A program made the position numbers and the translations under genes. The notes beneath the pieces are model-generated. The model saw nothing but the letters and a program-made list of their open reading frames with translations. It did not search any database and was not told the origin of the DNA. A DNA stretch of 64,000 nt from Hygrocybe punicea (taxonomy: Eukaryota; Basidiomycota; Agaricomycetes; Agaricales; Hygrophoraceae). Positions 22,567 to 34,520 of this stretch are shown piece after piece. The stretch's first letter is position 1, and every line of letters begins with the position of its first letter. The DNA lies in NCBI GenBank assembly GCA_963556145.1, contig OY744467.1, positions 5,518,001-5,582,000 of the forward strand, given 5' to 3'.

Positions 22567-24500
22567 TTGCCATTTCCCCTAGAAGAGGACTTATGTTTTT
22601 CTATCGATTTAGATTTCTCTTCATCTCAGCCTCAGACTGCCACCCAGTACATTTCATTGTTGACCGATGTACAAAATCAGATACGTACTACCGATACCCT
22701 TCCTTCGTCTTGTTCCGTCTCCGCTCCTGCGTCACCTATTTCTTCTTCTTTGAATATTTGTAACAAAGCCCCTACTGAACACGCTACTTATATCTCGTAT
22801 ACCACCCCCCCTACCAGGGACCTAAAAGGAGTCGTCACCAAGAAAAAGTATAAGAAGGTAGCCGATCGTATCCGCCCAATTTCTACCACTCTTCCTGACG
22901 AATACCGGATCATACGCGAAATCACCGGTGACCCGCTAGCCGACTTACCCACGCTCCCAACTCACCCGCCCGACTTTACACCCGGCACCCACTATACCCA
23001 GGAATGACACGACGTGATGCTGATGAACCCGGATGGATTCCTTTGGCCTGAGGAGGAGAAACTCGGCCACCATATCATCAAAACGCAAGAAGCCGCTTTC
23101 ACCTGGAATGAATCTGAAAAAGGGCAATTCAACACGGACTACTTCCCGCTGATCCACATTCCTACTGTACCGCATGACCCATGGGTCCATCGAAATATCC
23201 CAATCCCACCCGGCATCCTTAACGAAGTCATCGGCATCATCAAAGACAAAATTAATGCCGGTACCTATGAACCCTCGAATTCGTCATACCGCTCCCGCTG
23301 GTTCTGTGTTTTGAAAAAGGATGGGAAGTCCCTTCGAATCGTCCACAATCTACAGCTGCTTAAAACCGTCACGATCCGTGATCCCGCCATACCGCCCATG
23401 ACCGAGCACTTGGCCGAGGCCTTTGGCGGCCACTCTTGCTACGCTTCCTTCGACCTCTTCGTCTCTTTCGACCAATGCCTCGTCCACCCCTCGTCTCGGG
23501 ACTATATGACCTTTCAGTCTCCACTCGGAACGCTTCGACTTACGTGGATCGCTATGGGATACACAAATTCCCTGCAGATCCTACATGGTGACTCCACGTA
23601 CATCCTCCGTGATGAAATCCCTCATCTTGCGGTTCCGTATATGGACGATATTTCCATCAAAGGACCTCCAACCCGCTACGAGCAACCCAACGGTACCTAC
23701 GAGACCATACCCGAGAACCCGGCAATCCGACGTTTCATTTGGGAGCACTTCCAAGGTGTCAACCACGTCATCCAGCGTTTCCGCTATGTCGGCGGTACCT
23801 TCAACGGCAAGAAACTCGAGTTGTGTCAACCCTCAGTCATCGTTGTTGGACACCGATGCACATACGAAGGACGAGTAGCTGACGAGTCCAAAGTGCAGAA
23901 GATTCGCGATTGGCCTATACCGACCAACCTCACCGAAGTTCGGGCCTTCCTTGGTATCTGCGGCGTCTTGCGCATTTTTATCAAAGACTTCTCGCTCCAC
24001 TCCCGACCCCTCGTCCGCCTTACCTGCAAAGGGACACCCTTCGAATTTGGCGAAGAAGAAGAGACTGCCGTCAACTACCTCAAAAACGCCATCATCACAT
24101 CGCCAGCACTACGCGCTATCGACTACACGCGTGAATGGGAAGTTATTCTCACCGTTGATTCCTCTGTCCTTGGCGTCGGCTTCATTCTCATGCAAATCCG
24201 CGCGGACGGAAAACGCTATCCGAATCATTTTGGTTCAATATCGTGGAATGAACGTGAAGCCCGATACTCTCAGTCCAAGCTCGAGCTTTACGGTCTCTTC
24301 AGGGCCCTCCGCGCCTACTGGATTTTCATTATCGGCGTCCACAACCTCACCGTTGAAGTCGACACGAAGTACATAAAAGGGATGCTCAACAACCCCGACA
24401 TTCAGCCCAATGCAACGATCAACCGATGGATAGCCGGCGTGCTCTTATTTGATTTTAGACTCGTTCACGTACCCGCCAATACATACAGCTGTTTTAGTTA
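22567..24500 (+). pseudogene. gypsy reverse transcriptase and RNase H region
   Basis: Two frames separated by one TGA (23005-23007). The first ends with DPLADLPTLPTHPPDF. The second (23014-24500) has the RT palm: INAGTYEPSNSSYRSRWFCV, SLRIVHNLQ, LVHPSSRDYMTFQSPLGTLR and the catalytic PYMDDI (YMDD at 23638-23649), then an RNase H domain from ILTVDSSVLGVGFIL to HNLTVEVDTKYIKGML. The frame is broken at VPANTYS by the foldback element at 24478. Confidence 0.85.
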
Positions 24501-25207
24501 ACTAAACCAACAGCAATACTGTAAAAGCACAGTGCACTTTCACCAGCAATTGCTGGGCCTTGCAAGTGCTGTAGGTAGTTAAACTGAGCTGTGTAGTAAA
24601 AGATACTGGTTTTACTAAGCCTGGTACTGGTGTGAAGGTTAGTTTTACTATGACCAGCAATTACTGGTGGGTAGTTTTACTATCCCTTGCATTTGCTGGA
24701 AGCTTAGTTTCACCATACATTGCACTTGCTGTGCAAGTGGTTTTACTGTGATCAGCACTCAGTTTTACCATTACCATGCCCAGCACTTGCTGCAACTGCT
24801 TTTCCTAATATAATTTGAGGTGGAATTATTTGAGGTGGAATTATTATATAATAATTCCATTTTATATTATATTAGGAACACTAGTGCCAGCATTGGGCAC
24901 AGTAATGGTAAAACTAGTACCCAGCAAGTGCTGATCACAGTAAAACCACTTGCACAGCAAGTGCAATGGATGGTGAAACTAAGCTTCCAGCAAATGCAAG
25001 GGATAGTAAAACTACCCACCAGTAATTGCTGGTCATAGTAAAACTAACCTTCACACCAGTACCAGGCTTAGTAAAACCAGTATCTTTTACTACACAGCTC
25101 AGTTTAACTACCTACAGCACTTGCAAGGCCCAGCAATTGCTGGTGAAAGTGCACTGTGCTTTTACAGTATTGCTGTGGTTTAGTTAACTAAAATAACAGC
25201 AACAACT
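24478..25207. mobile_element. Foldback element built from 33-bp-like units
   Basis: About 730 bp with arms of some 340 bp that are reverse complements; arms open with TTTAGTTAACTAAACC and CAGCAATACTGTAAAAGCAC, and the hinge lies in AATTATTTGAGGTGGAATT near 24830. Flanks are GTACCCGCC (24469-24477) and GTACCCGCT (25208-25216), a probable 9-bp duplication with one later change. Each arm is made of imperfect units of about 33 bp, GTTTTACTN..CAGCA..TGCTG. No ORF of note. It interrupts gypsy between the RNase H domain and the HGAPDGLSRR linker. Confidence 0.75.
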
Positions 25208-25219
25208 GTACCCGCTTCT

Positions 25220-26194
25220 GCACACGGTGCACCCGACGGACTCTCCAGACGTCCCCGCGCTGCAGAAGACCCCAAGGAGATCGACGACTGCGACGATTGG
25301 CTCGACCACTCTTACGGTTTCTTTATGGAAGTCGTTAACTACCGACCTGTCCCCACGCCGTCTAAGCCGATTGCCCTATGCGGCCGCTGCCGTGCCACAG
25401 CCGACCGACTCCACGAGTTACCCACAGTCCTCGTCTACACAAATCAGGAAGCCGTTTCTGACATACCGCGATCCGATAAAGTGGCCGACGCTCGTCTTGC
25501 CCTTGTCGAGACCTGGTTACGAGATCTAACCCGACCCGCGAACTTCACGGATGACGAGTACTGTCTGTTCCTGAGATACTCCCTTGAGTTCTTCGTCACC
25601 GATAACAAGCTTTGGTGCAAAGACCGTCATGGAAAACACAAACTCGTCATACCGCCTGACTGTCGGCTTCAATTACTCAAAGACGCTCACGACTCTCTCG
25701 GCCATAAAGGCATATTCTCCATCCACACCCGGCTACTCGACCGTTTCTGGTGGCCCCACCTTGACCACGACGTTAAGTGGTACGTCCAGTCTTGCCATCA
25801 GTGCCAAGTACAGCAAATGCGTTATCACCACATTCCGCCCACCGTCGCTACACCGGCCTCGCTATTTCGTAAAGCGTATGTCAACACAATGTTTATGCCA
25901 TGATCCGGTGGCTATCAATACATTGTCCAAGCCCGTTGCTCCCTGTCCGCCTACCCTGAGTTCCGCATGTTACACCGCGAGACCGGCTCCACCATCGGCA
26001 CGTTCTTGTTCGAGGATATCGTATGCCGTTGGGGCGCTCTCAAGGAAATCGTTACCGACAACGGCAAACCCTTCGTAGAAGCTCTCGACTTTCTCGCATC
26101 CCGCTACGGTATCCAGCACATCCGCATTTTGCCCTATAACTCACAAGTGAATGGACCCGTTGAGCGTCGCCACCTACATGTCTCGGTTGAATAG
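25220..26194 (+). pseudogene. gypsy integrase region, N-terminal and catalytic core
   Basis: After AHGAPDGLSRR the frame 25325-25903 gives the HHCC zinc finger (HDSLGHKG ... SCHQCQVQQ). The catalytic core begins YVNTMFMP, where the usual first aspartate (V-D-T-M) is Asn (GTCGAC to GTCAAC, a CpG change), then a TGA (25901-25903) and GGYQYIVQARCSLSAYPEFR. The second Asp is in EIVTDNG and the Glu in VNGPVERRH. The frame ends at VSVE, where inserted DNA begins. About 50 residues expected next are missing. Confidence 0.8.
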
Positions 26195-28465
26195 CCAGCC
26201 ACAACACAAAGTATCAAACATTTTTTGGCTACAACACATATCCCGCACCACCAATAACCAGGCACTGATGTTCAACATCATATAGCATCTACTTAGTACT
26301 CCCAGAATTAAATTTGGATTCTTGAGATGTGTACTCGCAAAGTTGTGTGATTAAGGGTCCACTTTTGGCAGAGGAATACAACACATTGTGAATATCTCTG
26401 TATGTAGGATCAAATAAAATACACAAATTAATCTAGGAGTAGGTATTCTACACTTGTATCTCTGGAGAGTCTTACTTTGTTGATACATGCATTATTGTGC
26501 ATGCCAGAATATTCAAAATGTTCCAGCCATAGTTCCATATTTAGCAACTCGACCCCATTTAGGAATTCAGCAACTGCTGCCTGGCTTTCCTGCACGACTT
26601 GAAGTTTTCAACAAAGCAAAACGGGTGCAGAAGAGCACCCAAGGTTTTATTTTTATTTTTGAATCTTTGTTTTTTTTGCTAACTAAGGTGGGTTTTTGTG
26701 CAGTTACCCCGCGCCAAATGCAGGCGAACCCGAACACCCACCAACCTGCCCAGCCCAGACAAGAACGCCACAGCCACCTCAGTAAACCCAACGGACGCGG
26801 ACAACAACGGTCCCGGTGAGGATAGCGGAAACGGCACGCGACGCCGGGGAAAAAGATGCGCCAGACGGCAATGACAAGGACACAGACGGCCCGCCGACAA
26901 GGACGGAGACGGCCAGCCACAGGACGACAGGACAACGGAGACGACGACGACCAACTAGGGGACGACGGCGAAGGAAACGACAAGGACAGAGACAGGGACG
27001 ATGGGGACGGGGATGGGGATGACAACGACGGGACAACGACGAGAACGGGGGATGACGACAGGGCGGGGACGACGACGACAGGGACGACGACGAGAATGCG
27101 GGATGACGACGGGGATGGGGACAACGATGACGGGACGAAGACGAAGACGAAGACGAGGACAGAGACGGGGACAGGGACGAGGACGACAGAGGTATGTACA
27201 TGCCACACCCCTCCCCTCTCTCCTCCTCCCTCTCCCTCTCCCTCTCCCTGCTGCCCGTCCCTCCTCTTCCTTCTCCCACTCCCTTCTCCCACTCCTTCTC
27301 CCACTCCCACTCCCACTCCCACTCCCACTCCCACTCCCTTCTCCCTTCTCTCACCCCCCCTCCCTTCTCTCAACCCCCCCACCCTCCTCCCACCCCCTTG
27401 TCCCACCCCCACCCTCTTCCTCCTCCCACCACCTCCCACCTCTCACCACCAGACCACTACCACCAGCCATATTTAATTATTTAATTATGTATTTAGATAA
27501 AATAATCATTTAATGTATATTTTCACTTAAGTAATATTGAGGTATTGCTATTCATATGAGGTATGTATTTATTTGGAATTGAGTAATATTAAATAAAAAA
27601 AGCACCATATTCCAAGTCGGGTAATTTCTGATTTTGGCATATAAGTAGCTCCTGTAATGGCTGATGGTAAAACTGAGATATTGTGCATTTCCAAAATAAT
27701 AATTTTGTAATTTTGCTATTCTCTGTGCTTTTAATAATTCCATTTCATTATATTACAAGAAAATAGTTAACTGCCCACTGGCAACTGCCAGAAGAAAGTG
27801 AACTGCACCCCCTAGCAATTGCATGGGAATGGTTAACTATGCCCCTGGCAACTGCCAGAAGAAACTGACCATTCAGTAGCTGCTGCTCTGAGTTAAACTG
27901 GGGGTCCAGCAACTGCTACACCTGGTTAAACTGGAGGTACAGTAGCTGCTGCTCCAAGTTAAACTGGAGGTGCAGCAAGTGCTGCACCTGGTTAAACTGA
28001 CCATCCAGCAGCTACTGCTATGAGTTAAACTGGATGTCCAGCAAGTGCTGTATCTGGTTAAACTGAGCAATCAGTAGCAACTGCTCCGAGTTAAACTAGA
28101 CATCCAGCAAATGCTGCACCTGGTTAAACTGAGGGTACAGCAACTGCTGCAGATGGTTAAACTGACCATCCAGTAGCTACTGCTCAAAGTTAAACTGCCA
28201 ATGCAGTAAATCGTGCACACAGTTTAACTAAGCTCACAGTAACAACTGGGCTGGGTTTAACTGAGCTTTACAGTGAACTGAAGGCCTTGGCACTGCTGTC
28301 TAAAGTTTCACTGAACCTACCAGTAATTGCTAGGCCGAGTTTAACTGTATCGCAGCAGGCACTGTCTGGGAGTTTAACTTAAGCCCCAGCTACTAGTGCA
28401 GATAGTACACCTAACTTTCGTACCTTAACTGGGGTTCAGTTAAATAAAACCACAGGGACCACTGG
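26195..28465. mobile_element. Inserted block in gypsy integrase: unknown DNA, GACG/C-T arrays, 33-bp array
   Basis: 26195-26640 has no recognisable content. Around 26640-26703 a T-rich, GCTAAC-containing stretch ends GTGCAG like an intron end; then come GACGAC/GGGGAC arrays to about 27190, a GTATGT, C/T-rich arrays (CACTCC, CCCTCT) to about 27465, and AT-rich DNA. Several long frames on both strands (for example 26567-27439 minus) are low complexity only. 27760-28450 is the 33-bp array listed separately. Edges are placed where gypsy coding stops and resumes; no target duplication was found and roughly 150 bp of gypsy are missing. Confidence 0.5.
27770..28450 (+). repeat. Tandem array of about 33-bp units
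   Basis: About fourteen consecutive units of 33 bp (one or two longer) start GTTAAACTG or GTTTAACTG and contain a small dyad CAGCA..TGCTG, e.g. the units starting near 27892, 27925 and 27958. Because 33 is divisible by three, a minus frame (27873-28070) reads as an 11-residue Ser/Thr/Cys repeat, which I regard as a by-product. The same unit makes up the arms of the foldback element at 24478-25207. Confidence 0.75.
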
Positions 28466-30153
28466 CTTTTTCCATTCGATTTTGCCGAAGCTACGTACAT
28501 GGTTCCAATGCAAGATACGATGTCTACGACCAACCTCATAGTTAGTGTTGCCGTAGTTCGGTTCCGAACCTAGCCGAACCCGGTTCAAACCCCGAACCGA
28601 ACCCTAAGTTCGGTCTAAGTTCAGCCAAGTGCTGAACCGGACCGCGGGTTCAGTTCCGGGTTTCGAGGCCTGCCGGATTTCCTGAACGGCTCCAAACCGC
28701 GTTCAAACCGCGAACGCGGATATTTTTAAGGTATTGATTTCATTTGTTTTTCGTATTTCTTTACTTACTATTTCGTGTTAAACGGCATCATGTGACCGGC
28801 CGTGACCTTTCACACAACACAGCAACTTCAACGCGGGTTGAACACAACACAATTTGTGTTGTGTTCAAAGGTAAGTTTCCATTTTTTTCTTAACTTTACT
28901 AATGTTATTTGCGGCAGGCAACTCGACTGCGACCACATCGCAACCACATTGGCACAAGATGGATGCCAACGCCAACGCAATGCCAACGGACGCGGGGCAG
29001 CCGCAACACCACCACCACCACCACCACCACCATCAGCGGCGGCAACGGCAACGGCAACGGCAAAGGCAACGGCAACCAGGCAACGACAACGGCAACGGCC
29101 AGCAGCAGCAGCAACAGCGGAAGCAGCAGTGCCGGCAGCAACGGCAGCAGCAGCAGCAGCAGCAGCAGCGGCAACAGCCAAAGCCATCCAACATCACCAC
29201 CAGCGGCGGCAACAACAACGGCAACCACAACTATGACGGCCAGCAGCAGCAGCAATGCCGGCAGCAGCAGCAACAGCAACAGCAGCAATGGCGGCAGCAG
29301 CAACGGCGGCAGCAGCAACGGCCACGACAGCAGCAGCAGTGGCAGCAGCAACGGCGACGGCAGCAGCAGCAGCGCCGGCAGCGGCAGCAACGGCAGCAGT
29401 GACAGCGGCGGCAGCAGCAGCGCCGGACGGCTCCCCCGCAGCCCAACTACCTCGCGAAGTGTAGCGCCATATCGATTGATACGTGCCTGCCATTCGCGAG
29501 GAGAACGGAGCTCATGGGGTGAGCCCACCTCGGTCCGGGGTTCAGACCGCGTCTGAACCCAGACCGAACGCGGAGAAACGGTTCAATGCCGTCCGGGTCC
29601 AGGTTTGGCCATGCGCCAAACCGGACCCGAAGTTCAGTTCGCGGTTCCGCCAAAAAGGGTCGGAACCGGACCGAACTGAACTTCGGCAACACTACTCATA
29701 GTCATCCACGCCCGACAACTTCATAAACGAGAAGCTGACCTCGATTGGGTCAAAGAAAAGCTTACCAAATCTCGGCTCGCGTCCGCCCAGCAATTCGAGC
29801 AGAAATACGCCAACACGATCAAAGTTTTCAACTTCGAACCCGGTAACCTCGTTCTCGTCCGAAATTCACGTATCGAAATGTCTCTCGATCGTAAAGCAAA
29901 GCCACGGTACTTTGGACCCATGGTTGTCATCAGGAAAACAGAAGGCGGATCCTACATACTCGCCGAACTCGACGGTGCGGTTTCCAAATCTTGATTTGCC
30001 GCTTTCCGAGTCGTACCCTACCACGCCCATTCAAAGATATCGATACCATTGGACGATTTCTTACAATACCCCGATACCGAAGACTCCAACTCAAGCGATT
30101 TAGATGACCCGACATACCCGCCCTCCATAGACTCGTCACCCAACGATGATTAG
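28466..30153 (+). pseudogene. gypsy integrase C-terminal part, interrupted by a TIR element
   Basis: 28466-28542 encodes PFDFAEATYMVPMQDTMSTT and joins exactly, after removing 28543-29694 and one copy of CTCATAGT, to [19 protein letters not shown] at 29703. [20 protein letters not shown] and the GPY/F-like [11 protein letters not shown] follow, then [11 protein letters not shown], a TGA (29992-29994) and FAAFRVVPYHA, with an acidic tail ending in TAG at 30151-30153. This is the usual end of chromatin-targeted or GPY/F gypsy integrases in basidiomycetes. Confidence 0.8.
28543..29694 (+). mobile_element. Non-autonomous hAT-like TIR element carrying trinucleotide-repeat arrays (copy 2)
   Basis: 1152 bp with the same ends as 2041-3418 (TAGTGTTGCCGTAGTTCGG / CGGCAACACTA) and a perfect 8-bp duplication CTCATAGT (28535-28542, 29695-29702). 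Outer 400 bp on each side are highly similar to copy 1. An intron-like GTAAGT...GCGGCAG lies at about 28871-28917, just before the CAC/CAG/GGC arrays. The arrays are shorter than in copy 1, consistent with repeat-length change. Confidence 0.88.
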
Positions 30154-31871
30154 GTGTTTCCCTTATCTACCCCATGACCTCTAGTGTATATTGTTCCTTT
30201 ATTTTTCTGACAGTGACGAATGATGCGAATAGTCCTATGTCTTCGGGAGCCGATCGGCTTTCCTTAGCTGGGTGAACAAGCTGACACGTCTTTTATGTAC
30301 ACGATATATATTTTTATATACACAGGCTCGTTATTTTTTTCTATTTACAGGCGGCCGGTCTCATAGTCCCGCCTCAACATCGCCAACCTTGAGGTCAACC
30401 ATTCGAGATCGACGTGGAGCCGCTGGAACTCTTGACCAAAGTGGACGAGGTGACGGTTGACGTTGGTACCCAGGGCTCCCAGCTCCTCCATAAGGACTGC
30501 CAGCCACGCCAACACCTGCTCGTAATTTTCCATCGTCAAAACAAACGGGTTTGCTGCCGAGGCCACCCTAAGCCTTTTCGTCGGCCGCTCTTCCTCCGAC
30601 TCTTCCTCGTCTTCGTCATCGTCCTCGACCGATTCCACATCCTCGACCCACGGTTTGCTTGTTGAGGCCCAGGCAGGCCTACTGTGGATCGGCTTTGTCA
30701 TGAACGACAACGGCTTCCTCGTGCTGACCACGACCTCTTTGCCCTTTCCGGTATCCACCTTGCGCCGACCCCCGCCCGTCTGGTGTGTAGGGTTAGTACA
30801 TCTTTTCTTCAGCCTCCGGCATTGTTCGCACACGTAGCCCGTGACGCCTCGACACGCCTCTTGAGCCTTGATGCAGTTGGTGCAGGCTTGTAGGGGAAAC
30901 GGCCCGGTGAACTGTTACCAGGATCAGTGACTAAAGAACAAATGAACCGACACAGGAACTCACCGTCGTACCAGCCAAATCTCCGATCTCTATGCCCGAC
31001 ATATCTACGTCTTCTACATCGGCCAGTGTCTCTGGTGCCAGGTTGACGGGGCCTTCCTCTGGCTCAACTGCGACTTCGCCTTCCGGAATCGACTCAGTCC
31101 CTGGTTCACCCGCGACCGATGCATTTGCTTCAGCTCGCCGTTCCTCGCTGAGCTGCCGCTGATACGCGGCTCCATCCTTTTCAACCCAGTCCGCTTCTTG
31201 AGTCCAGTGCTGCCCGTGCTGTTCTATTCTAAGCTGCTCCTGCCTTTTCTCTGCCGCCTTTTGCCTTTTCTCCGCCTCCACTCATGCCTTTGCCTCTGCC
31301 AACCGTCTGGCCTCCTCTTCCCACGTAGCCACTTCCTCATCTGCCCGCCGTCTAGCTTCTTCCTTTTCCTGCCTCTCTCGGTCCGCCGCTTCTTTCAGCC
31401 ACTCTTCAACATCGTTAGTGTACGATTGGCGGTTGGCCCATAGCGGTGGCGTTACTGGCCTCGTACCACCAGCTCGGAGTTCCACGACGATTCCATGATA
31501 AGCACACTAGTGGGACGACATGAGCTATCTTAGGACACACGTAATCAATCGGGAAACTCACCAGCGCTTTCTTGCGGCCGCTTACCCATTGCTGGGCCAT
31601 CCCCTCGTTGCCGTCTACTATCGTAACGAGATCGTCGCTGTGAAACACGGTGACCGCGTTAACAGCCTCTTCGTAGTCCGCCCGGTGTAGTAGTTGTGCC
31701 TGGTCAGTCACGTGATCAGGTTCCCATGGTTTGACCTAGTCAGTAGCCTTCCAGATGTAGCAGTCAGTCCATCCTTCCTATCCAGTCGACTTCCCCTCGA
31801 GTCCTGTGTGAGCCCCCGGAGTGGTACCTCGGTACCACTCCAACATGGTGATGAGAGTGTTTTTTGACCCA

Positions 31872-33525
31872 TGTTACGGATCGCTTCTGCAGCGGGCTCC
31901 GGCAACAATCAACTTAACAGGGGATCGGCTTCCAGAGGGGAGAACAGCAGCTTTCATTGTTGCTTACAGCTAAGACAACACTGCTAACAGGGGGGGTCAA
32001 GGTCTAGTGTCATTGCGAACCGTGGGGGTTACCCAAAACAAGATGAGTCTGCCCCAAGAACCAGACTAAACGTAAGGAAAGGAAAAGAAGAAAAAGTCCG
32101 AACCAACAACAAGGACAGTAGATATAGTGAATGGACTTGAGGGGAGGTAAATGGGAATCCAACCATGAAGCTACAACATGTCCAACTACACCATGTTTTC
32201 ACCATGAGGCGGACATGAGGCGTCCTCATGTCGATGTTCTCGCGATCCAACTGGAGGCCCGGGTGTCATTGAGGAATAGAGGGGGTCCGGATGACTCGGA
32301 TGATTTGTCATCGGATCATGTGATGTGCAGAATTGCCTATTCGGGGTCTACACTTGCTGTAACAGGCAAGTGTGCAGTCTGGCAAGTGCGTTGCACGGTC
32401 GGGTCGAAGATGGGTATTGTCCAGTGTGGGGTTGGTGATGAGAGTGTCTTGAGGTGGTGTGGATGTAACGGCAAGGTCGGTATGAAAGAAAATGAAGGAA
32501 TGTATAAAGGAAAAAACCAACTAGGACAGTGGGCTGGTCGAGGCCAGACATGTGAACAGCACAAGCTGTACCGGATGATGATGTCTGTGTTGATGATGTA
32601 TCGAGGAGCGATGTCTTGTCCTGTTTGTGGAACAAGAAGGTCCACCTGATGTCGGTATTCGTCCAAGAAAGGGTATTATTGTAAACGAGTGTGGGAGGTA
32701 TCAAGATCATAGATGGCAAAGGATAAATGAATGTGGGTCCAGGTTTCGAGTCATGGGCACAGGTGACAAGCTGTGGGAACAAGTCGTCGGGTACTGCAAT
32801 GAAGCGATGTCGTGTGAACAATATGCGATAGGGGTTGGTTCACTGTTTGGGAAGTCGCATGGTCTGTGGTCGAAGTCCAAAAGAATGTGCTTCGGCGATG
32901 GTCGGATTAGAGAGAACAGTGAAATGTCTTGTGATCGGGGATTGTTCAGAGTTCGCATGCAGGTGAGGAATGTCGTCGGATCGTCAGGGAGGATAATGGT
33001 AGGCACAGGGTACGAAAGTGGAAACCATATATCCAGGTATGGCAATTGTCAATTACGTGTCGATATATTGTCGAGGTGGAAGTCGGAAGTATCGATGGCG
33101 GAAGGGTTTCGGTGCCGATGCCAAAGATAGATCATAACAAGGTAGAAACCGATCAGGAAGGTGATGGCAATGCTGCCAATAACAATTACGGTAATGAGCT
33201 GTGTCGGGAGTACAGCCATTGTGAATCGGTTTGTCGTGGGATGAAGTCAACAATATGTCAGGGCGAGGGAAAAGACAATAGCGATGATGTCCGTCGGCAA
33301 GGAGACTATTCGGGTACAGCAAGGTAACGTGGGGATGTGTCCATGGTCGGTCTGGATTGTTCTAGAAGAAGAAAGGAAGAAAAGAGAACAAGGACAAGAA
33401 TAAACAACAATGTCCAAAAGAAGACAAAAGGTAAAGGGGAACGAAAAAGGAAGGTATGGTAAAGTGGAATCGTCATCGTGGGTAGTGGAGTCGGAATCGG
33501 AGTTGCGGAGTTGAAAAATGTAACA
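31872..33525 (-). mobile_element. Solo LTR, TGTTA...TAACA family (copy C)
   Basis: 1654 bp in reverse orientation, starting TGTTACGGATCG on the + strand and ending AATGTAACA, flanked by ACCCA on both sides (31867-31871, 33526-33530). It lies 30 bp inside the short-LTR element. Its U3 start resembles copy A while its small ORF resembles copies B and D. Confidence 0.88.
33049..33219 (-). CDS. Small single-membrane-span ORF inside LTR copy C
   Basis: 56 residues, MAVLPTQLITVIVIGSIA, a hydrophobic span and a tail ending TRN; nearly identical to copies B and D. TGA (33051-33049) is again followed in frame by CAA TTG and a long open stretch to about 32707. Confidence 0.4.
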   Translation of the reverse strand: MAVLPTQLITVIVIGSIAITFLIGFYLVMIYLWHRHRNPSAIDTSDFHLDNISTRN

Positions 33526-33829
33526 ACCCACACACCTCTTTTTCTCTCAGTTTCTCACTCCTGATGTTTTTTTCTCACGAGACGACTTATTTCGGCCTCA
33601 CCACCCACCGCTGCGCAACCGCAGACTTTTTCCCTTACTCTAGGTCCTACGGTACTCAAGTTACCCCCCCGGCACTCTTGTTCAACCCACCGACGCCCCA
33701 CGTCGCTCCAAAAATGCAGGTGCGACCTGTTTTGAACACCTAGCACCAGGCCACATCACACCACTCAACCTTCATTTTTCAGACCCAGGACCATCCCCCG
33801 CACCATCATTTGACATCGTATGGCCCCAC

Positions 33830-34520
33830 CATGCCCCACGTCACCTCAAGAGCACCGTCGACCCCGTTTGTTGACGCCTCAAGACCCACCGGCATTTCGC
33901 CACGTCATCACTTTCGACCCCCCGTTTTTTCGTGTAACCAGGCTCCACCCGCATTCACCGAAACCCCCGCACCCACGCTCGACGACCCAGTGTTCCGGTC
34001 CTGCCCAAACGAACCCCCATCGCCGTCCAAGTTAAGTGCCTGCGTCCTGCCACGTCACCACCATTGACCCACATTTTTTTGCGTACCCCAACCCTACATG
34101 GACTTATTCAACTTTCCGCACCCCGTTCCACCGGCCAGAACCCCCCATTCCCGTTTGTTGCACCAAACGAGCCCCCACCGTGGTTTTCAGATGCCCTGGC
34201 CACACTCCACGTTACCACCACGTCGACATTCCGCGTAACCGTTTCCCATGCATCCCCAGCCCCACACGGACCCATTCGACCTCCCGTGCCCTCGTTCCAC
34301 TGGCCAGGAACCCCCGTTCCCCTCCATTGCACCAAACGAGCCCCTGCCATCATTTTCAGACACCCGGGCCACCCGCCATGTCACCATCGCACCACCCCGT
34401 TCTGCCAACATACCCAGCCCTGGACCAACTCACGAAGCTCGCCGCCCACCCATTCACCATCCCGGAGCACCCCACCTTGATCCAATACCACCGTGCCCAC
34501 CGTTCCCAGACCCCCACCGC
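33830..34520 (+). repeat. Degenerate tandem repeat of about 170 bp, C-rich
   Basis: The block CGTTCCACYGGCCAG...TTGCACCAAACGAGCCCC...TTTTCAGA recurs near 34124 and 34291, and weaker versions with GCCACGTCACCA lie at about 33890, 34050 and 34500. Long Pro/His-rich frames here are composition effects. Confidence 0.5.

Noticed and set aside
26567..27513. Several overlapping ORFs of 170-290 codons on both strands
   Set aside because: Sequence is GACG- and CT-rich simple repeat; all frames stay open for compositional reasons.
27770..28450. Regular 33-bp spacing considered as a CRISPR-like array
   Set aside because: Units are contiguous and degenerate, with no unique spacers, and the genome is eukaryotic.
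31686..33525. 157-bp repeat and solo LTR C as one large element
   Set aside because: Each has its own ends and its own duplication (CCGG and ACCCA), so they are separate insertions.
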